Shown: positions 21,108-35,000 of the stretch, one piece after another
How positions within the stretch are numbered: position 1 is the stretch's first letter
Layout: the number at the start of each line of letters is the position of its first letter
Source: Protonemura montana
Lineage: Eukaryota; Arthropoda; Insecta; Plecoptera; Nemouridae
Assembly: GCA_947568835.1 (NCBI GenBank)
Contig: OX387606.1
Coordinates: forward strand, 7,192,001 to 7,256,000
Length of the DNA: 64,000 bases
Direction: 5' to 3'
Notes under the pieces: generated by a model
Databases searched by the model: none
What the model was told of the DNA's origin: nothing
Seen by the model: the letters and a program-made list of their open reading frames with translations, nothing else
Program-made: the position numbers and the translations under genes

Positions 21108-23144
21108 ATGGATCAAACCAGCCCTATATTAATGAAAGCTCTATCGACGCAAAAAAAATCTATCCAATTCCACCAGCCATACAATGAAGATTGGGAAAAA
21201 TTGCCTATCTTTCAAGGTAAAACCATAGAATAGTAAAACATTCTTGTAAATACAACTTTAGGGTAAGAAGTGCAGAATATTGGCGTTATTGCCTTGGTCA
21301 CCCGTAATCGTTTATATTTTATAGGCTGGTTGTCAGCAGTGCCTCACAGCAAGTCCCGAGCATTGTGCAAGTGTTGCAGAAAAGAATTTAGGGCACATCG
21401 TACAGACCTTCGTGCTCATGCACAATCTCGCAAGCACAAGAAAAATGTTGCTGAACAATATTTAAGTGAACAAAAGCAACGAAGGGCTTCACACATATGT
21501 TCTGCCAAGAGTTCTCACCTTGATGATAATGAAAGCAATGAAAGTACATTTATGAAGTCGGAATCAACAGACCCATTTGATCAATACTTTGCTACAGGTT
21601 CAGAGGTAAAATAAATCTAATTAATTTACTCCTTCTTCTCCTGAGAACCGTATTCAACCCACGTCAAATTTATTAATAATTCAGTAAATTCATTAGTTAC
21701 ATTACAGGCACTCATAGTACGTAGTACCCTATTTATCCATAAGACAGTGGGATTCCCTAGAAAAATAATACATTGTCAATTATACTAGCTTTCTAGCCCC
21801 TGATTATCGTCATATATTTCCTACGTTACTAACGCATTAACCTGTGTCCACCCTAATGGCAGAATTCAAGTTATTTCTGCAGCAGGTATAGAATAATGAA
21901 AAATGCTTTTGAAACAATAAAGTTAGTGGTTAAGTAGTCACTGCTCACTGCGCCGTCCCAAGTGAGCCCATACAAGGCGCATACAACGGTAAGAAAATAA
22001 ATAAACATCGGAAAACTAGCAGATTTTTTGTGCCGTCTTTCTGAGTTCACTGGCGGGGGTATGAAATGTTAGCAAAGGTGCCAAAAATATAAGTGTATGC
22101 AGCAATACTTTGGTTGTGATGAAATTTACCTGACAGATGAAATAGGAACTTATGCTAGAAAAAATAAATCATATCCCTCCTTGAAATACATTCATGAACT
22201 GCAAAGAACAGTTTCAATTGAACAATTACTGTAATTTTGTTATAGGTACCGGAATTGGTCAAATTTAACATTTTTTTCATACTTTTCTCTTTTTTTGGGC
22301 AATTAATCAATCTTGCTCCAGGGCCCACGAGTGCCTGGTTACTCCACTGCCTTGAACCCACGCCATAAATGTTCTATACGTAAACTCTGTAAATTCTGCT
22401 AGTTCAATTTGAAAAGGCTTTAAAAGTGTCGTGTTAATATAATAACAATAGAGGTGTATTGCATGCCTGTCAATATGTCCCTATCAGTCAATTTTTGTGA
22501 TTAATAAACGCTCTTATTCCATTTTAAGCCAGATCAAGGTGCCGTAGGTGATAAAGAGTCTTCACTAACAGGTAGGAACTGCTATCAAGGTGGGTATTGA
22601 TAATCATGTCCGCAGCTAAATATTGTACTATTTTTGCCTGACCAGTTATTTTCCACAGAATATTCACGCTGTAAAGAAGAAGATCGTAGTCACGTGTTTG
22701 TATCAACTCAAGTGCAAGATATGGTGAAAGGTGTACCTATTGATCGATTAGTAATCTATTTATTCGCTTTTCAAAATAATGAATGGACCAAATGTGGTGA
22801 GGGGTAAGTAACAAAGTTGCAATTATTTTTAAAGATTTGTAATTTTCTACATCTTGCTTCTTAATAAATACGAATTTCACAATTTTTTTTATGTTTTATT
22901 CGGTAGAATAACTGAAAGTGATGGACGCTGTACAGATTTTAAAATGTTGACTGAAAAAGAAAACCTATCATTTCCTGGGCACTATAAGTTGCGTTATGAG
23001 ACAAAGATGCATTTCACATTGAACCTGGATGATAGCATCTTTCCATTCATAGAAATATCATTTGAAGTTAATGATCATTCAGATCGGTACGAGGTAAACC
23101 TGCTGCTAAGTCCATTTGGTTATATGGTGTACAAAAAGCAATAA
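21108..23144 (+). CDS. Zinc-finger + transthyretin/HIU-hydrolase-like protein (five exons)
   Basis: Exons 21108-21216, 21325-21605, 22529-22571, 22659-22803 and 22907-23144 join in matching phases (1, 0, 1, 2) and give 271 residues. Residues 25-80 read YNEDWEKLPIFQGWLSAVPH, then CKCC...HAQSRKH, a single BED/U1-like finger preceded by a WEK..FQGWL motif. After a short linker, residues 150-271 match the transthyretin/5-hydroxyisourate hydrolase fold: SHVFVSTQ (His156), GEGITESDGRC (Arg200) and LLLSPFGY. HIU hydrolases need two His, an Arg and a C-terminal YRGS. Here the second His position is Glu255 (RYEVNLLL) and the tail is YKKQ, so urate-pathway catalysis is doubtful. The role may be binding rather than hydrolysis. 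Confidence 0.8.
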
Positions 23145-23585
23145 ACCACTTCTTAAAACTGTATTAACATCTATTTGATTAGAGTGCAGCCATCCTTTCC
23201 TCGTGACCCTTTCCTACAAAATATTAAGTGTTAGGCTGTTAAAAAATAGGTGTAAAAATGTTAGCTGCCACATTTTTTAGTGATTTCGAAAAGATTGGAA
23301 GAAGAGGACATCCCCATTTTGAATTTGGACGGCATTTTCTAGAGTCAGCTGTGTCCAATCACATGCATCAATTTTCCAGCGCCGACGCTGCGAGCGAACT
23401 GTGAGTTTCCTCTCAGCTGCCACATTTTCGAATGATGCCGAAAAGTAAATATCTTGTTGACAGCAGCGTGAATATCTTCGTGGAATATGTCGCTGTTGTT
23501 TAGAGTTAAACATCTTTTTTGGGATGATTAAGGTGATAGCGGATTCAGTTTTATACTCATTTTCTAATTAGGTAGATCTGTTGTT

Positions 23586-24479
23586 ATGTCTAAACGTAAA
23601 GATCAACATAAAGTGAGGTTAGTGGAAGGTGGGGTTCAAGACGCCGAGAACACACTGAAGGTGATAAATGAACTGAAACAAGAGGTAAGATTTCTCGTTT
23701 TGTCATTAGTTTATCAGCTTTGGTTACTCATAAATTACTACTTACAGAAATATGGAACACCCATTGCTGAAGTAGCTGTGTGAATAATTGATCAATTCTT
23801 GAGTGTGCCTTTGAACATTAGGTATTGATTATTCTATGGTGCTACTGGTGCTAGTATCTCTGGTGCTAGGTAGTATGTTTTCTTGTCCTTAGTGACTATT
23901 CAAGTACTTACCTGCCACCGATTAAATCCTAAAAGCTACATTGCAGTCAACTGTTTGGTATGTGTGTGTGGTAGGTGTTAATGTGTCTGGTGAAATATTT
24001 ATATTGTTTTAACTTTGTAGCTTCATTCAACGGAGAAGAAACTGCGTTTAAGCTACAAACAAGCATCGCCAGCCTACGTTGAAAGATGCTCTGGTCGGGG
24101 GGCGCAGCCAAGCTGGAGTGGTAAGCTCCCTTTCTGTTTTTTGGACACCTATATATGGTGTAAACATTATAGAATGTTAATAGAAGGCAGTGGGTGTTCT
24201 TTTACTTAATTGGTAGCTATCAAATTCCTGGGCAGATACCCCTTTGCAAAAGCAATTTAAACCTGTGGCAAATCTGTCACTTTTGCTTTACTCGCCTACA
24301 AATTCAATGACTAAAACTTTGGCAGACAAATTTTTCTTGTGCAATTTTTGGTTCCGCAATATGTGAATATAGCTCACAACTATTTAATGCTAGGTTTTCA
24401 TAAGAATGCCAATGGGGATGGTGACTTGGTGAGAGTGCATCCACCTTGGTTTAGGGAGGTAAAAGACCTACGACCCTAG
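23586..24479 (+). CDS. Small three-exon gene, 94 aa, unidentified
   Basis: Exons 23586-23684, 24021-24120 and 24394-24479 join in phases 0 and 1 through GTAAGA and GTAAGC donors and TTTGTAG and TGCTAG acceptors. The start ATG follows GATCTGTTGTT, and the last exon ends RPTAG. The protein is hydrophilic and basic, with no signal peptide or membrane segment. It starts MSKRKDQHKVRLVEG, has a helix-like middle (TLKVINELKQELHSTEKKLR), then CSGRGAQPSWSGFHKN and a conserved-looking end PPWFREVKDLRP. I do not recognise the family. Three consistent splice junctions make chance unlikely. It lies 440 bases after the zinc-finger/transthyretin gene on the same strand. Confidence 0.65.
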
Positions 24480-26081
24480 TTGCTGGCATAGACATTACAA
24501 ATAAGCACTGTGATTCCAAGGTTTTAATGTCGACAACTACTTCTCAATCGATATCTGCTACTGTTTCCTATGGCTGCACAATCTCAGAATTGCTCTGAGA
24601 GATTTGGATCAGCCCAAAGAATAGTTGTCTATCTCCTTAAATACCTACTGATTCTTGGCCCTTCTAGAATAATTAAGATGAGCCTATTATGTAAATGGTG
24701 TTACCCATCTTAAAACGAATTACTCATCTTTAAGGAGTCAATGAGCCAAAATAACAATTTTTCCTTTGCTATCACCAATAGATCAAATGAATGCACTTGT
24801 AATCGGCGACAGGTTCATTTGGCAGTCGGGAGATGAGTTGAAGTTTGAGTAAAGTGAGTTTTGAGTACATTGGCATTGCCTTTAAGACTAACACAGAATT
24901 ATTTTTTGACCGATAGCACTTAATAGATTGGACTTCTTGGAAAGAATATTCATTCACAATATGACATTCGTTTTGTCATCCAAGGTCCCAACAACAACAA
25001 AAAAGCTACTTGGTCAGATGTTTTGTTAAGAAACAGCATGCTAACCAAAGCTTTGTGTCAGATTGTGAGCATATCTCTATGTCATTTTGTAAATTTATTT
25101 TTTAAAATTCTTTTTCAAATTCTAATATTCACATGCATTTTGGCTAAAATCTTCAATGGTTTTTCTAGAAATTGAAGTGACGGCTGATTTTGACACTTTC
25201 TTTCTTTGTTCACCCAAGTCCACACAAGAAAAAAATTCCCTTAATTCGAACAAATGAAATGTATTTGTTTTGCACCTTCATTGATGAGGATTTCTGGTCG
25301 ATGTAAAGCCAAGACCTACCTGTCTTCATTTGGAAAAATGGTAATCAAGCATTAGCCGCAACCAATGCTCATACCTTTATTTCTCAAAGCTCATGCCACA
25401 AAACTTATGGAATTTAGGACTGACAGGTAAAAAATAACAAACCAGTTTTGTAAAAAAACATAGCAATACTTTATACAACTCACACAATAATATTAATAAG
25501 ATAATAGATATATGTACAACAACTGCATTTCTGATTCATTTTTATGTGGTTTTTTGTTTTCAATATTTTGATGATCTGAAAATACCGTTTAAATTCTCAA
25601 TAGGTCAACAATCATTTGTAAGATTTGCATGAAACTAAAAAAATGCTAGCTCTTAGCACAGTCTGGGTAGGTAACAATTTACATTTTTGTTTAGCTGTGG
25701 AGCCAATTGTCAGGAATTTTCTGTCCAAAGTTCAAGATAAAAAAAAAAAAAATTCTAACAAAATTGAAATTAAATAATTTGCAGTTAAAGCACAAAACTT
25801 TAGAAACAAAATTATCGCCTGAAATCACCTTGAATTCACATTTACTTTATGTACGCTGGGCTAAGAGCTAGTAATATCTACGTCAATGAAAACAATTTAA
25901 TTGCATTATTTGCCCCATAGCCTCCATATTAAAATCTTTTTTACAAATTTAAATCACATTTGTTTTCGAAATTCTCATGTCGAGCGGGCATTATTTTGTA
26001 TTTTGAATATTGATTCTATCTCGAGGCCCCCCGGCAAACCAACCGTCTATGCTACGTTTTGGATTTGATGACGTGCTACTT
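24480..26081. other. AT-rich spacer between two genes
   Basis: About 1.6 kb with no open frame of note. The last part may include the 3' UTR of the - strand fibrinogen-domain gene. An A run sits near 25740-25752. No repeat family of this window is recognisable here. Confidence 0.4.
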
Positions 26082-29000
26082 TTAAGTCGTTGCTATCGTG
26101 CCCCGCGGCCTGATCATCATCACTGCCTTCTTGAGGGTGTAGTCCCATCCTCTCCATCGGAACCACACAATGCCTGGAAGCAAGTAAAACATATTTAATA
26201 CTTTAGTGCAGCTTTGAGGTTAAATCACAATACTGTGTCAGGTATTGGATGGGCTAGGGTATTAGCGTTGTATTAGGGTATTGTATTTAGGGTATTTATT
26301 AGGGTAAGGGTATTGGATGGATGGATGGGTTACTTGAAAAATCTGATTTCAGAAGCTCTGTCAAGCTATCTCAGCATCTCTATGACCAAAAGTTGAATCT
26401 GCAATTGAATCTTATATGCTTGATAGTATCTTTTTCTTATCAAAAGTTGGCAACAAAAATGACTATCTTGGAAAAGTTTAAATGCAAATTTAATTTCATC
26501 AAAACTTATTTGAAGTTGACCAAATTTAATATCAAGTACTCAACTGTACCCAACTTTACCTTTGTTTAACCAGTATCATACAATGCAAGATGTATACTGC
26601 ATACTCTAGACATACCACGTTTTATAGGGGCTATATCTAAGTGTCTGCGAGCGTTCAATTGAGATTGAAGTATTCAGATTCACCTTTGAAATAAAATATT
26701 TATTGCGAGCGTTACCTTGCCGGGCTGTTAAGTCTTGGGGATCGTTGAGGTAAAGTCCGTTAAGTCCTCGGCCGCACGACTTCCACCACCATCCTCCTTT
26801 CAGCATGGATGCACAGTTTAGGCTTGATCTATCGTTGTCTCTGAAAATCCAAGGAAAGTACCGTTTAATTTCTTGAGATCATTTTCATAATTCACAGTGC
26901 AGGCTATGCATATAATTTTGTTTCTTATGTCTGGTTCCAAAGGTTTAAATGTGACAGATGGGCTGTCATTAAAACTGTCAGTCAGTGGCATTTTCAGATT
27001 TTTTTAGAATTTTCAGAATTAGAACAAGGATTTCATGTTAGAGCTTGTTGCATTCTTGCATTTAAAAATAATTCGAGCTCTAAGAATTTAATAAACGTTT
27101 CTTTTTACCACTTAATTCAGTCAAGTCAGCTAGACAGGTACGAATTTGCATCCCTTCTCAAATTTCCTGTTTGGGACATTGTTTTGGGGATAGATTCCAT
27201 CCATCTCTTTGCTTAATATTCTCTTTAATTGTGCAAATAGTCTATTCCTCTTAGATAAGTGTTCCTTTCTGTGTAATCTATTTTAGTAAATTGTTTATTT
27301 AGTAATAAACAACCAGCTTTTCCACAGATGAAGCGTGTCTGTCATGTATTTTTAATTGTGCTACTGTTACTAACTACTTCTCTTAGATTTGCTTTTTATT
27401 GTTTTAGGCAATCTAAGAGTACCAATTTGTGCATCCCAGCTCAACCCCTTTTTGTTTCCAATTGCCTAAAAAGAGATGTGATCAGTGTAACTAGTTTTAC
27501 CCGTTTTAACAGTCCCATGTCCCACATTATGCAACCATGGAGGCATAAAAGTAGCACGGGTTGCCTGTGTGCAAGGCATCGAGACATGTTTTTTTTTGTC
27601 GATCGGGTAACATTGGCTCGGACTTGGTAAGTTCACTTTTTTAAATAAATACTCTTTGTCTAGCGGCTTGAACCCCGTATGTGTGTCGTGAGCATTGGAC
27701 CGGGGCTAATAAGCGATAGTGTAGACGCAACGAATTTCTTTTTGACAAAATTGTCGATGCTGGATACCTCTGCGTCGCGTATTGCCCCTTATGTGAACTT
27801 TATTGGTGGCTCTAATAGTTCCTCCAACACTTACTGCAATCAAGGGTAGAGCACCCAGGATGTGAAGTTTATACTCTCATCGCATATTATACTATTTAAA
27901 AATTGTACGAGAGCGACCAGAATTCCACCTTTGTCCTCTACTATAGCGCTCTTTTGCGACCCCAAATCCAGAGACCAGACATTGTCAGTCTGAACTCGCC
28001 AGATTGTCTTCAGTTTCGTTAAACGAAATAACCTAAAACCTACAGAGATTTCTCGTTAACCTAGTAGGTGTCCCATTAGTATGGTATTGTATATCTGTTT
28101 GGTCAATGATCGACATAGTACATGATAATACCACATAATAGTACCATTGACAACAAAATTAATTTTTTCAGTCAGCTTTAACCTTATTACTGGTTTGCAA
28201 GTAGCAAGTCAGGTTCGTCGGTAACCGCGCTTACCTGTTGTACGTGGAGAAGGGGCTGTTGTTGCTGCCGTACCAGGGGTCGTTGAGCGAGTCTCCTGCA
28301 TTACCCTCATAACCGTCAATCTCGAGCTTGTAGTATTCCGCCTCCGAGTAGATCTTGAAGTGCGTATACTGCGCGTATCTGTAAAACACACCCAAACGAT
28401 CAGCACCACGTTCCTTGTTTAGGGGAAAGTAGAGACGGAGGTGCTTGAATTACTTTATACCATTGAGTGTATATGTATAGCTAGTGGGCCAGTGTTGATA
28501 TAAAACTTTCTGCTGAGCAAACGAGCCGGCAACAAGTGGTAACGAGAGGGTGATACACTACAATTAAATAATTACTATTCAAAATACAGTTACGTGTATG
28601 TAAATCGCTGGGGTTAGCATTATTAAAGACCAAGTGAGTGTACACCAGTCTAAAATGCTCGTAATCTGCGAGAAATAACAACAACAAAAATCCTAGCTCT
28701 TGAAACGACGATGACCCCACCTAGTAGCATGCTCCATTTTTGTCGGTAAATCAGTAATTTAGCGGCCATCTTTCGTGAAGTCATATTAGCATTAATGGTC
28801 GAACGCTGATACTGTGTCTGTAATACCGAAGTTGGTGTATGAAGATTTTTCGACTTAAATGATGAAATTCATTGCCTGAACAATTCCCTATCTTGGAATC
28901 AATTTATCTCGATTTACTCGAGCCGTTCAAGGTCTTTTGCTGATTTCCCTCGACCTTTCCTTTCAGCAATCCTGGGATAGTTTATCTACCAAGTCGCACG

Positions 29001-32000
29001 ACCGTCTCCTTCATATCAATCCATTCACATACTGTGCCATTATCTTTGCAAAAAAAAAAAATCTACACAAACATAAAAATAATTGACCACTGTTTCGGAA
29101 TTTTTCTCCCATTCCGCAGAACGCGTACAACCACGCGTGGCCTTCCGTCAATTATAAAAGCGCATACACTTTCGCAAGGCTTTCCTCATTCGTGGAATCA
29201 GTCGCGTTCAAGAAAAGACCTAGATGTCAATATCGCAGAGATGCTCTCAGTGAAAGTGAAGATGCCGCATGGTGCAGACCAGCTGATTGCCTTGGTTTAA
29301 GCCGAGACGCCGCTATCCCATGACAAGCCGCCGTGATGGACGCTTGCATCACATGAAACTGGACCGAGAGGGTAAAGATCCCTATCGCAATAGAGCGGGA
29401 TCGAAATTTAATTGCTCATCACGCGATTAGTAAGAAAGTGTGTACCGCCATGATAAAATAGAGATTACTTTGTTGGATAATCAAAGTGATTGTCATAATT
29501 GGCATCGGCCAATTTCAGTATAAGCGATCTTGTATACACCCGCGGTTGTGCGGCCTTTTACACGTATTGCGAATCGTTACATATTGGGTCATCATTAGTT
29601 ATGCGTTCGTCTAATATTGCGTATATTGATATTTGATAGTAAATATGTACATTCTGATTAGATTTTAATTATATGGTACTTCGAGAACATCAGAAAATAA
29701 TTCCTTTTGACATTGGTTGCGCGTCATGGCGACGCCTATCCAAACACATTTCCTCACCGAAGTGTGTTGTTCTAAGCTAACCTACGGCGCGCATCACTGT
29801 ATTCAGTACCGCGTCCGTTACACGGTTGTTTTAATTACATACGTATGGCACTCGAGTCAAGGAGGTCCTACCGAAAGATTTCACACTAAATCGAGGTGCA
29901 GAAGTGAAGGCCCTAACACAATGCAAATAGGCACGGGCAAAGCTCTCACAAATATGTTCTAAAGCGTTTTGAAAAAAAAAATCGGACAGTGCGGCTCGCC
30001 GTTTGGAATTCGAATGCATGAGGCCGCATACTGAAAACCTAGGAACTTTCGAATTTGCTGGGAGGCAAATTAAAATGTGTATCATATATGGCGAGGCGTG
30101 CACGAATTAAACTTCGTCAACAGGTGCCTAATTAATTGCGCCCACAGGTAATTGGAAGTCATTTTGCGTAACCAAATCGAATTTTGCTTAATATCCGGCT
30201 GTAAAACCTTCGATTTATGACTTCAGTCGGCAGTTGTCTAAATATATTTTTATTGATGATAGAAGCATGTCATAAAATGAGAGATTTGAAACGCACCACC
30301 CGCGACGCATGTGTGACAAATGGACCGTGGCTGTTGCCTTCCGTTTCTTATTATTCTAAAGTGTGCGGAGATAGTTGTCGGCTGTGTGTCTAGAAATTTT
30401 AGTAAAATATAGGCCTCGGTTCTATTTGTAGTCCCCATTAGAGGACTTCGATTGCTGCCATTTTGTAAATACAACAAGCGGAAAGCGATATGGCCAATTC
30501 ACAGTTCTAAAGGAAATCCCTCGACTGGTTTTTATTTCTGACTTTTCATGAAGTAAAAATTGATATTAATTGACCTTAGAAATAGCATTATGGGGCCGAA
30601 ATAGCTTGGTATGGCCAAAGTAGATAAGTTTTACAATATGCAAACAAAAAATCCATGCTAGAAAATAATAAATTATTTTCTTTGTGCCCAAGGGTCAGCA
30701 TCCATGGGTCATCTTCTTTACAAGGTCAGAATTATAACCATGCATGTATTTTACTTAAAAAAAAATGCGATGTCGTGTCAGTTCGATCGATGTTAATTTG
30801 TATGGGGGGAATCATACCAAATTTAAAAATCTAATTGTTGCAGAACCTCCCCAAATAGTCTGAGATCCCGGATGAACATTTTTCCAATGTAGCTATCCGA
30901 TATTGATGAGAAATAAAGAACTAGATTAATGTATAGTAGCTTTTAACCTACCTCTTGTTTCCCTCAAAGTCCTCGAGTTCTATCCTGAGAATGTAGTCGT
31001 CGTTGTTGGTCAGCATGTAGATGTTCTCGTTGCCCAGCCAGAACTCCTTGGCGGGATCACCGAACCCGTTCTTGTAGTCGGCCCAGTCACGGTTGAAGTT
31101 CTCCCGAGGCTCTCCGAAGTCATCCCTCCTCTGGATCACCTGTAACGACGATCAAAAGACGTTAACATTTGGGGTCATGATTTCAGAGATCCTCCTAGCT
31201 AAGCCTGAAAGAAATACGTATGGATACTGGGAGGGGTCTGTTAATAGAAAACTCTATCGTCGGGTATAACTGTGTTTTAGTACAGCAACTTTATTTGACT
31301 TTCTTATCAACTTCTCGGCAGTATGGATTTGTGGGAGAATCCTGTTGTTCGCGTTGTACCGTCTTTCGGAAGGGACATTTAGCCGGTTGTCCCCACCGGG
31401 TGTCTTCTCTTCCCTTCTTGGCTAGGCTAGGTTCATCATCAACCTCATAAGTGCCCACTCGCCATTAGACCAGGCCACAGGGCCAGTTGTCATAGCAGTA
31501 TGTCGTTAAACCCTACAAATCTAAGCAATTAATCGTATGAAAGCGAATCATTAATATCCTTGAAAACTGGGAAGGGTTGTTATTGTCACTTATTATAACG
31601 TCCTCCACTGTAATTTCCTTTCACTGGACCATCTTCCTTCTATGGGCTCATCTCTGAACCTACATCAAAACTAAATTTTGACCAGTTGCTTTGCGGCGAT
31701 GTTTCATGGACGCAATTAGATGAAGGTGAGTACGGTCCAAATCTCATAAAAATTCTTCCTATGTTTAATTTTTTTTAAGAGACAAAAAATCGTACTGAAT
31801 CATAAGTTGGCACATGGTCATCTTCAGAAATGCTGGCGAAAAGATGCAATAATTAATCACTTTCATGAACATCCAGCGCCTCCTTGAGTATATTAATTAG
31901 CTAATGGCTTCTTAAGTTCAGGTTTTGATGAAGTTTACTAGAACGCTGTTTAACGGTCAAATCGAAAGTCCCAGCAAATTACGTCTAAAATCCCATGGTC

Positions 32001-35000
32001 ACGGTGCGCGAGTGGTGATTTCTTTGTTTTAAAATTTGAATGGATTTTTACGCGTCGTGTCAACACTGTGGGAGGGATTTACGCATTGTTTACGGTGAAG
32101 CGAAGGTTTTGGCGAAGTGTTAGCTAAGTTAACTGCCAATCAAAGGGACTTTCGAGGTGATTCCATGACGTTTGGCGAAGACTTTGAGATCTCTTCTCAA
32201 TTATGTAATAATTTATTTGTTTTTACGCTGAAACTTTCGACAAGGCCTTCGCTTCGAGTCCCTATGTTTCTTAAACATATTTGTATGGAAACTGAAATAT
32301 TTTTACAATAAAAGGTAATAATTTGTTGATTATATTAAGCCTCTTTGCTGACGTTTATTTCCTCGTCAAGGAGGAGGTCACTCGTTAATGCAATCGGTCC
32401 GCTCAATCCATCGGTCTCATCCTTGAGGATATGAAACTCGATTTTTTTTTTTCATATCGCGGGAAAATGGTTCAAAGCCTTGATCGAGTCTGCGCTTAAT
32501 TGCTGGTAGCAAAAAATCCGGAGACAATTCAACTTTATAGTAATTATTTGTCAGAAATGTAATTGCATTTGCCCTTATCTAATGATGATACTTAGGTTCA
32601 TAGGCTTTTTGCGCTGAGTTATAGATCTTCTTGATATCACTATGGTACAAACTTGTGCAATTTTTCTTTTAAAATTCAGTGACCAATCCGATAATACCGC
32701 GCCCATCAGCCATTATGTCATCACCGTGTCAAATATACGTCAATAACGTGTCAAAAACACAATGCCCGTGTCAGTAGCTAGCTATCCACGGCAACAGCTG
32801 ATTGATTTCGGGACTCCCACACACGGCCATTGTCATGCCAGATATCAACCAATCAGCGTGGTCCATTAGCATTGTGTCCAGCCACGCACGGTGCAACAAT
32901 GCAAATGTGTAGGTCAACACAACAACGGTAACAAGTGTCTCACCGAGGGCAAACAATCGCTCTCGTGTTCACCAGACAACGCGCACGCCCTCGAGAACAG
33001 CCTAGTCTCTGGAGCACGATCTGCCATTGAATTGGCACGATATGGTTTGATCATCGTTGGACTGCCTCCCGCTGTTTGTGTATTTGTGGGGAAAAAGGAA
33101 AAAACTAGATTTTGTTTACCGATCTACTAGAGCGGTAATGTTAAACTGACTTTGCGAGAAATGGCCGTCAACTGACACGGAGGATACTACCAAATGGAGT
33201 CACAGTTGTTTCGAGTGTTAAGAAATTTAATTTTTTTCCAGATTGCATTTGAGACTGGTTTACGCTCAATTAATCTTTAATAATACCAACCTTGACGATT
33301 GGTATACATAAGAATCGACATTTTGAGAAGTATTTATTTAAATTTAGAGGTTTGTTAAAAAGGACGGTTGCAAGCGCCATCGGGTGATATCTACTCTTAC
33401 CGCGTGCTGCCGGCTCGTTTGCTCAGCAGGACGCTGTATTACCTATTCCTTAACACTTAACAGGATCCGAAGCTTCACGCAGCTTTGGAAATGTGAAAAT
33501 GGTCCCTCGCATTTCTAAACACCTGCATACCTATACACCTACAACGTGTAATTATTTAAATATCTATATATTTTTTTATGCGAAATGAAATTTTTGAATC
33601 TTAAGGTCACACGAATTTCTTTAGGCAATTCAATTTTTTTCGCATGCATTACTTAAATTAACATTGTAACCGATAAAAAAATTACCTTTATTACCGATAT
33701 ACCATCGGCTAAACATTTCCAAAGAATAACCACTTTGGAAATAAACAAATCGGGAAATTACTTAATTCACACTATTACAGAGTTGTGTTACATAAACTAA
33801 ATCGCGGACAAGCAGCACACGCGACGGCGTTATGTATTTTTTAAACGGTGTTGAAAGGGTGTATTTATACACGTGAGAGTCCACGTTGGATATTGCGTGG
33901 AGTTGGACCGTGGTTTGGATACAGAGCCGAGCGTAGGCCGCGTCGAGAGCTCACGACCAAGGCTCACGATCTGCAAAAAGCTACTTACCTGTGCGCCTAC
34001 TAGAGTTGCAAGTCTAATTGCATCTGGCTGGGTCCCATTCATGGGCGAGAGGACGTGTCGTGCGACGTATAAACTTGCATTCATAAATGCACGCTCATTT
34101 GCGACACGTGCTTTGCGATTTGACTGTGGGACTTTCGTTCTGTCCCTATGGATTTTAGTGGGATATAATACCTATTTGAAAAAAATTCGTGTGTTTGATG
34201 TGCATTCTGCTTTCAGTTTGACAATTGAGTAAATAGGTATTATCAGATGGCCAGCGTTTATGTTTTAAGATTTCTATTGTGCGTACTAGACGGTAACTTG
34301 TGGTAACGGTAGCTGCCACCCGATGGCACTTGTGGCCGTCTTTTAACACTCCTTAACAATGAAATAATTACTATTGGAAACATCAATGCATTTTTATCCA
34401 TCGTTAAGTTTACCGTCAAAAAAGATTAATTAAGCGTAAATTAGTCTCAAATGCGAGTTATCTGCGAGTAAAAACGAAATGATATTTTTTAACACTCGAT
34501 ATGACGGCATGACTCCACTAAGTAGTATACTCCATTTTGTCGGTAAAGTAGTCATTTTGCGGCCATCAAACAATACCTATTAACTCAAAGGTTACGAGGA
34601 ACGTTAATTTTACAATTAGCACCTTAGTGCAATTTTTTCAACAATTTTAGTCCCGTGTGACTGTCAAATATTCGAAAGCATGTTAACATTTATCGCTTAT
34701 CGACACACGTCCATGAAAAATTCATTTCATTTTCATTATATGCTTCACTAATAGTCATTTTATTAAATTAGCCAATAAAGAAATTTTTTGCAACATAGCT
34801 GTAACCGACAGCCAGTTTTTGTCGTGTTCGATGGTCGTGCAATTCTTCTGGTGACAGTATTTTTATTCAAACTATCGCTGTCATTCTAGCCCGTAACAAC
34901 GCATCTTTTAGCTCACCGACGCGCCTACACGTTCAATAGAGAGAGCAGAAGCTCCCTGCACTCTATTCAGACCCAAAGTAGGCCCACGATGCCTTCCTGA

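Noticed and set aside
23277-23513. - strand 78-codon frame between the two small genes
   Set aside because: Spans two similar GCTGCCACATTTT segments and has no recognised domain; most likely non-coding.
27328-27630. + strand 100-codon frame starting with a hydrophobic, signal-like segment
   Set aside because: Lies in an intron of the fibrinogen gene in AT-rich DNA, has no recognisable mature domain and no splice partners.
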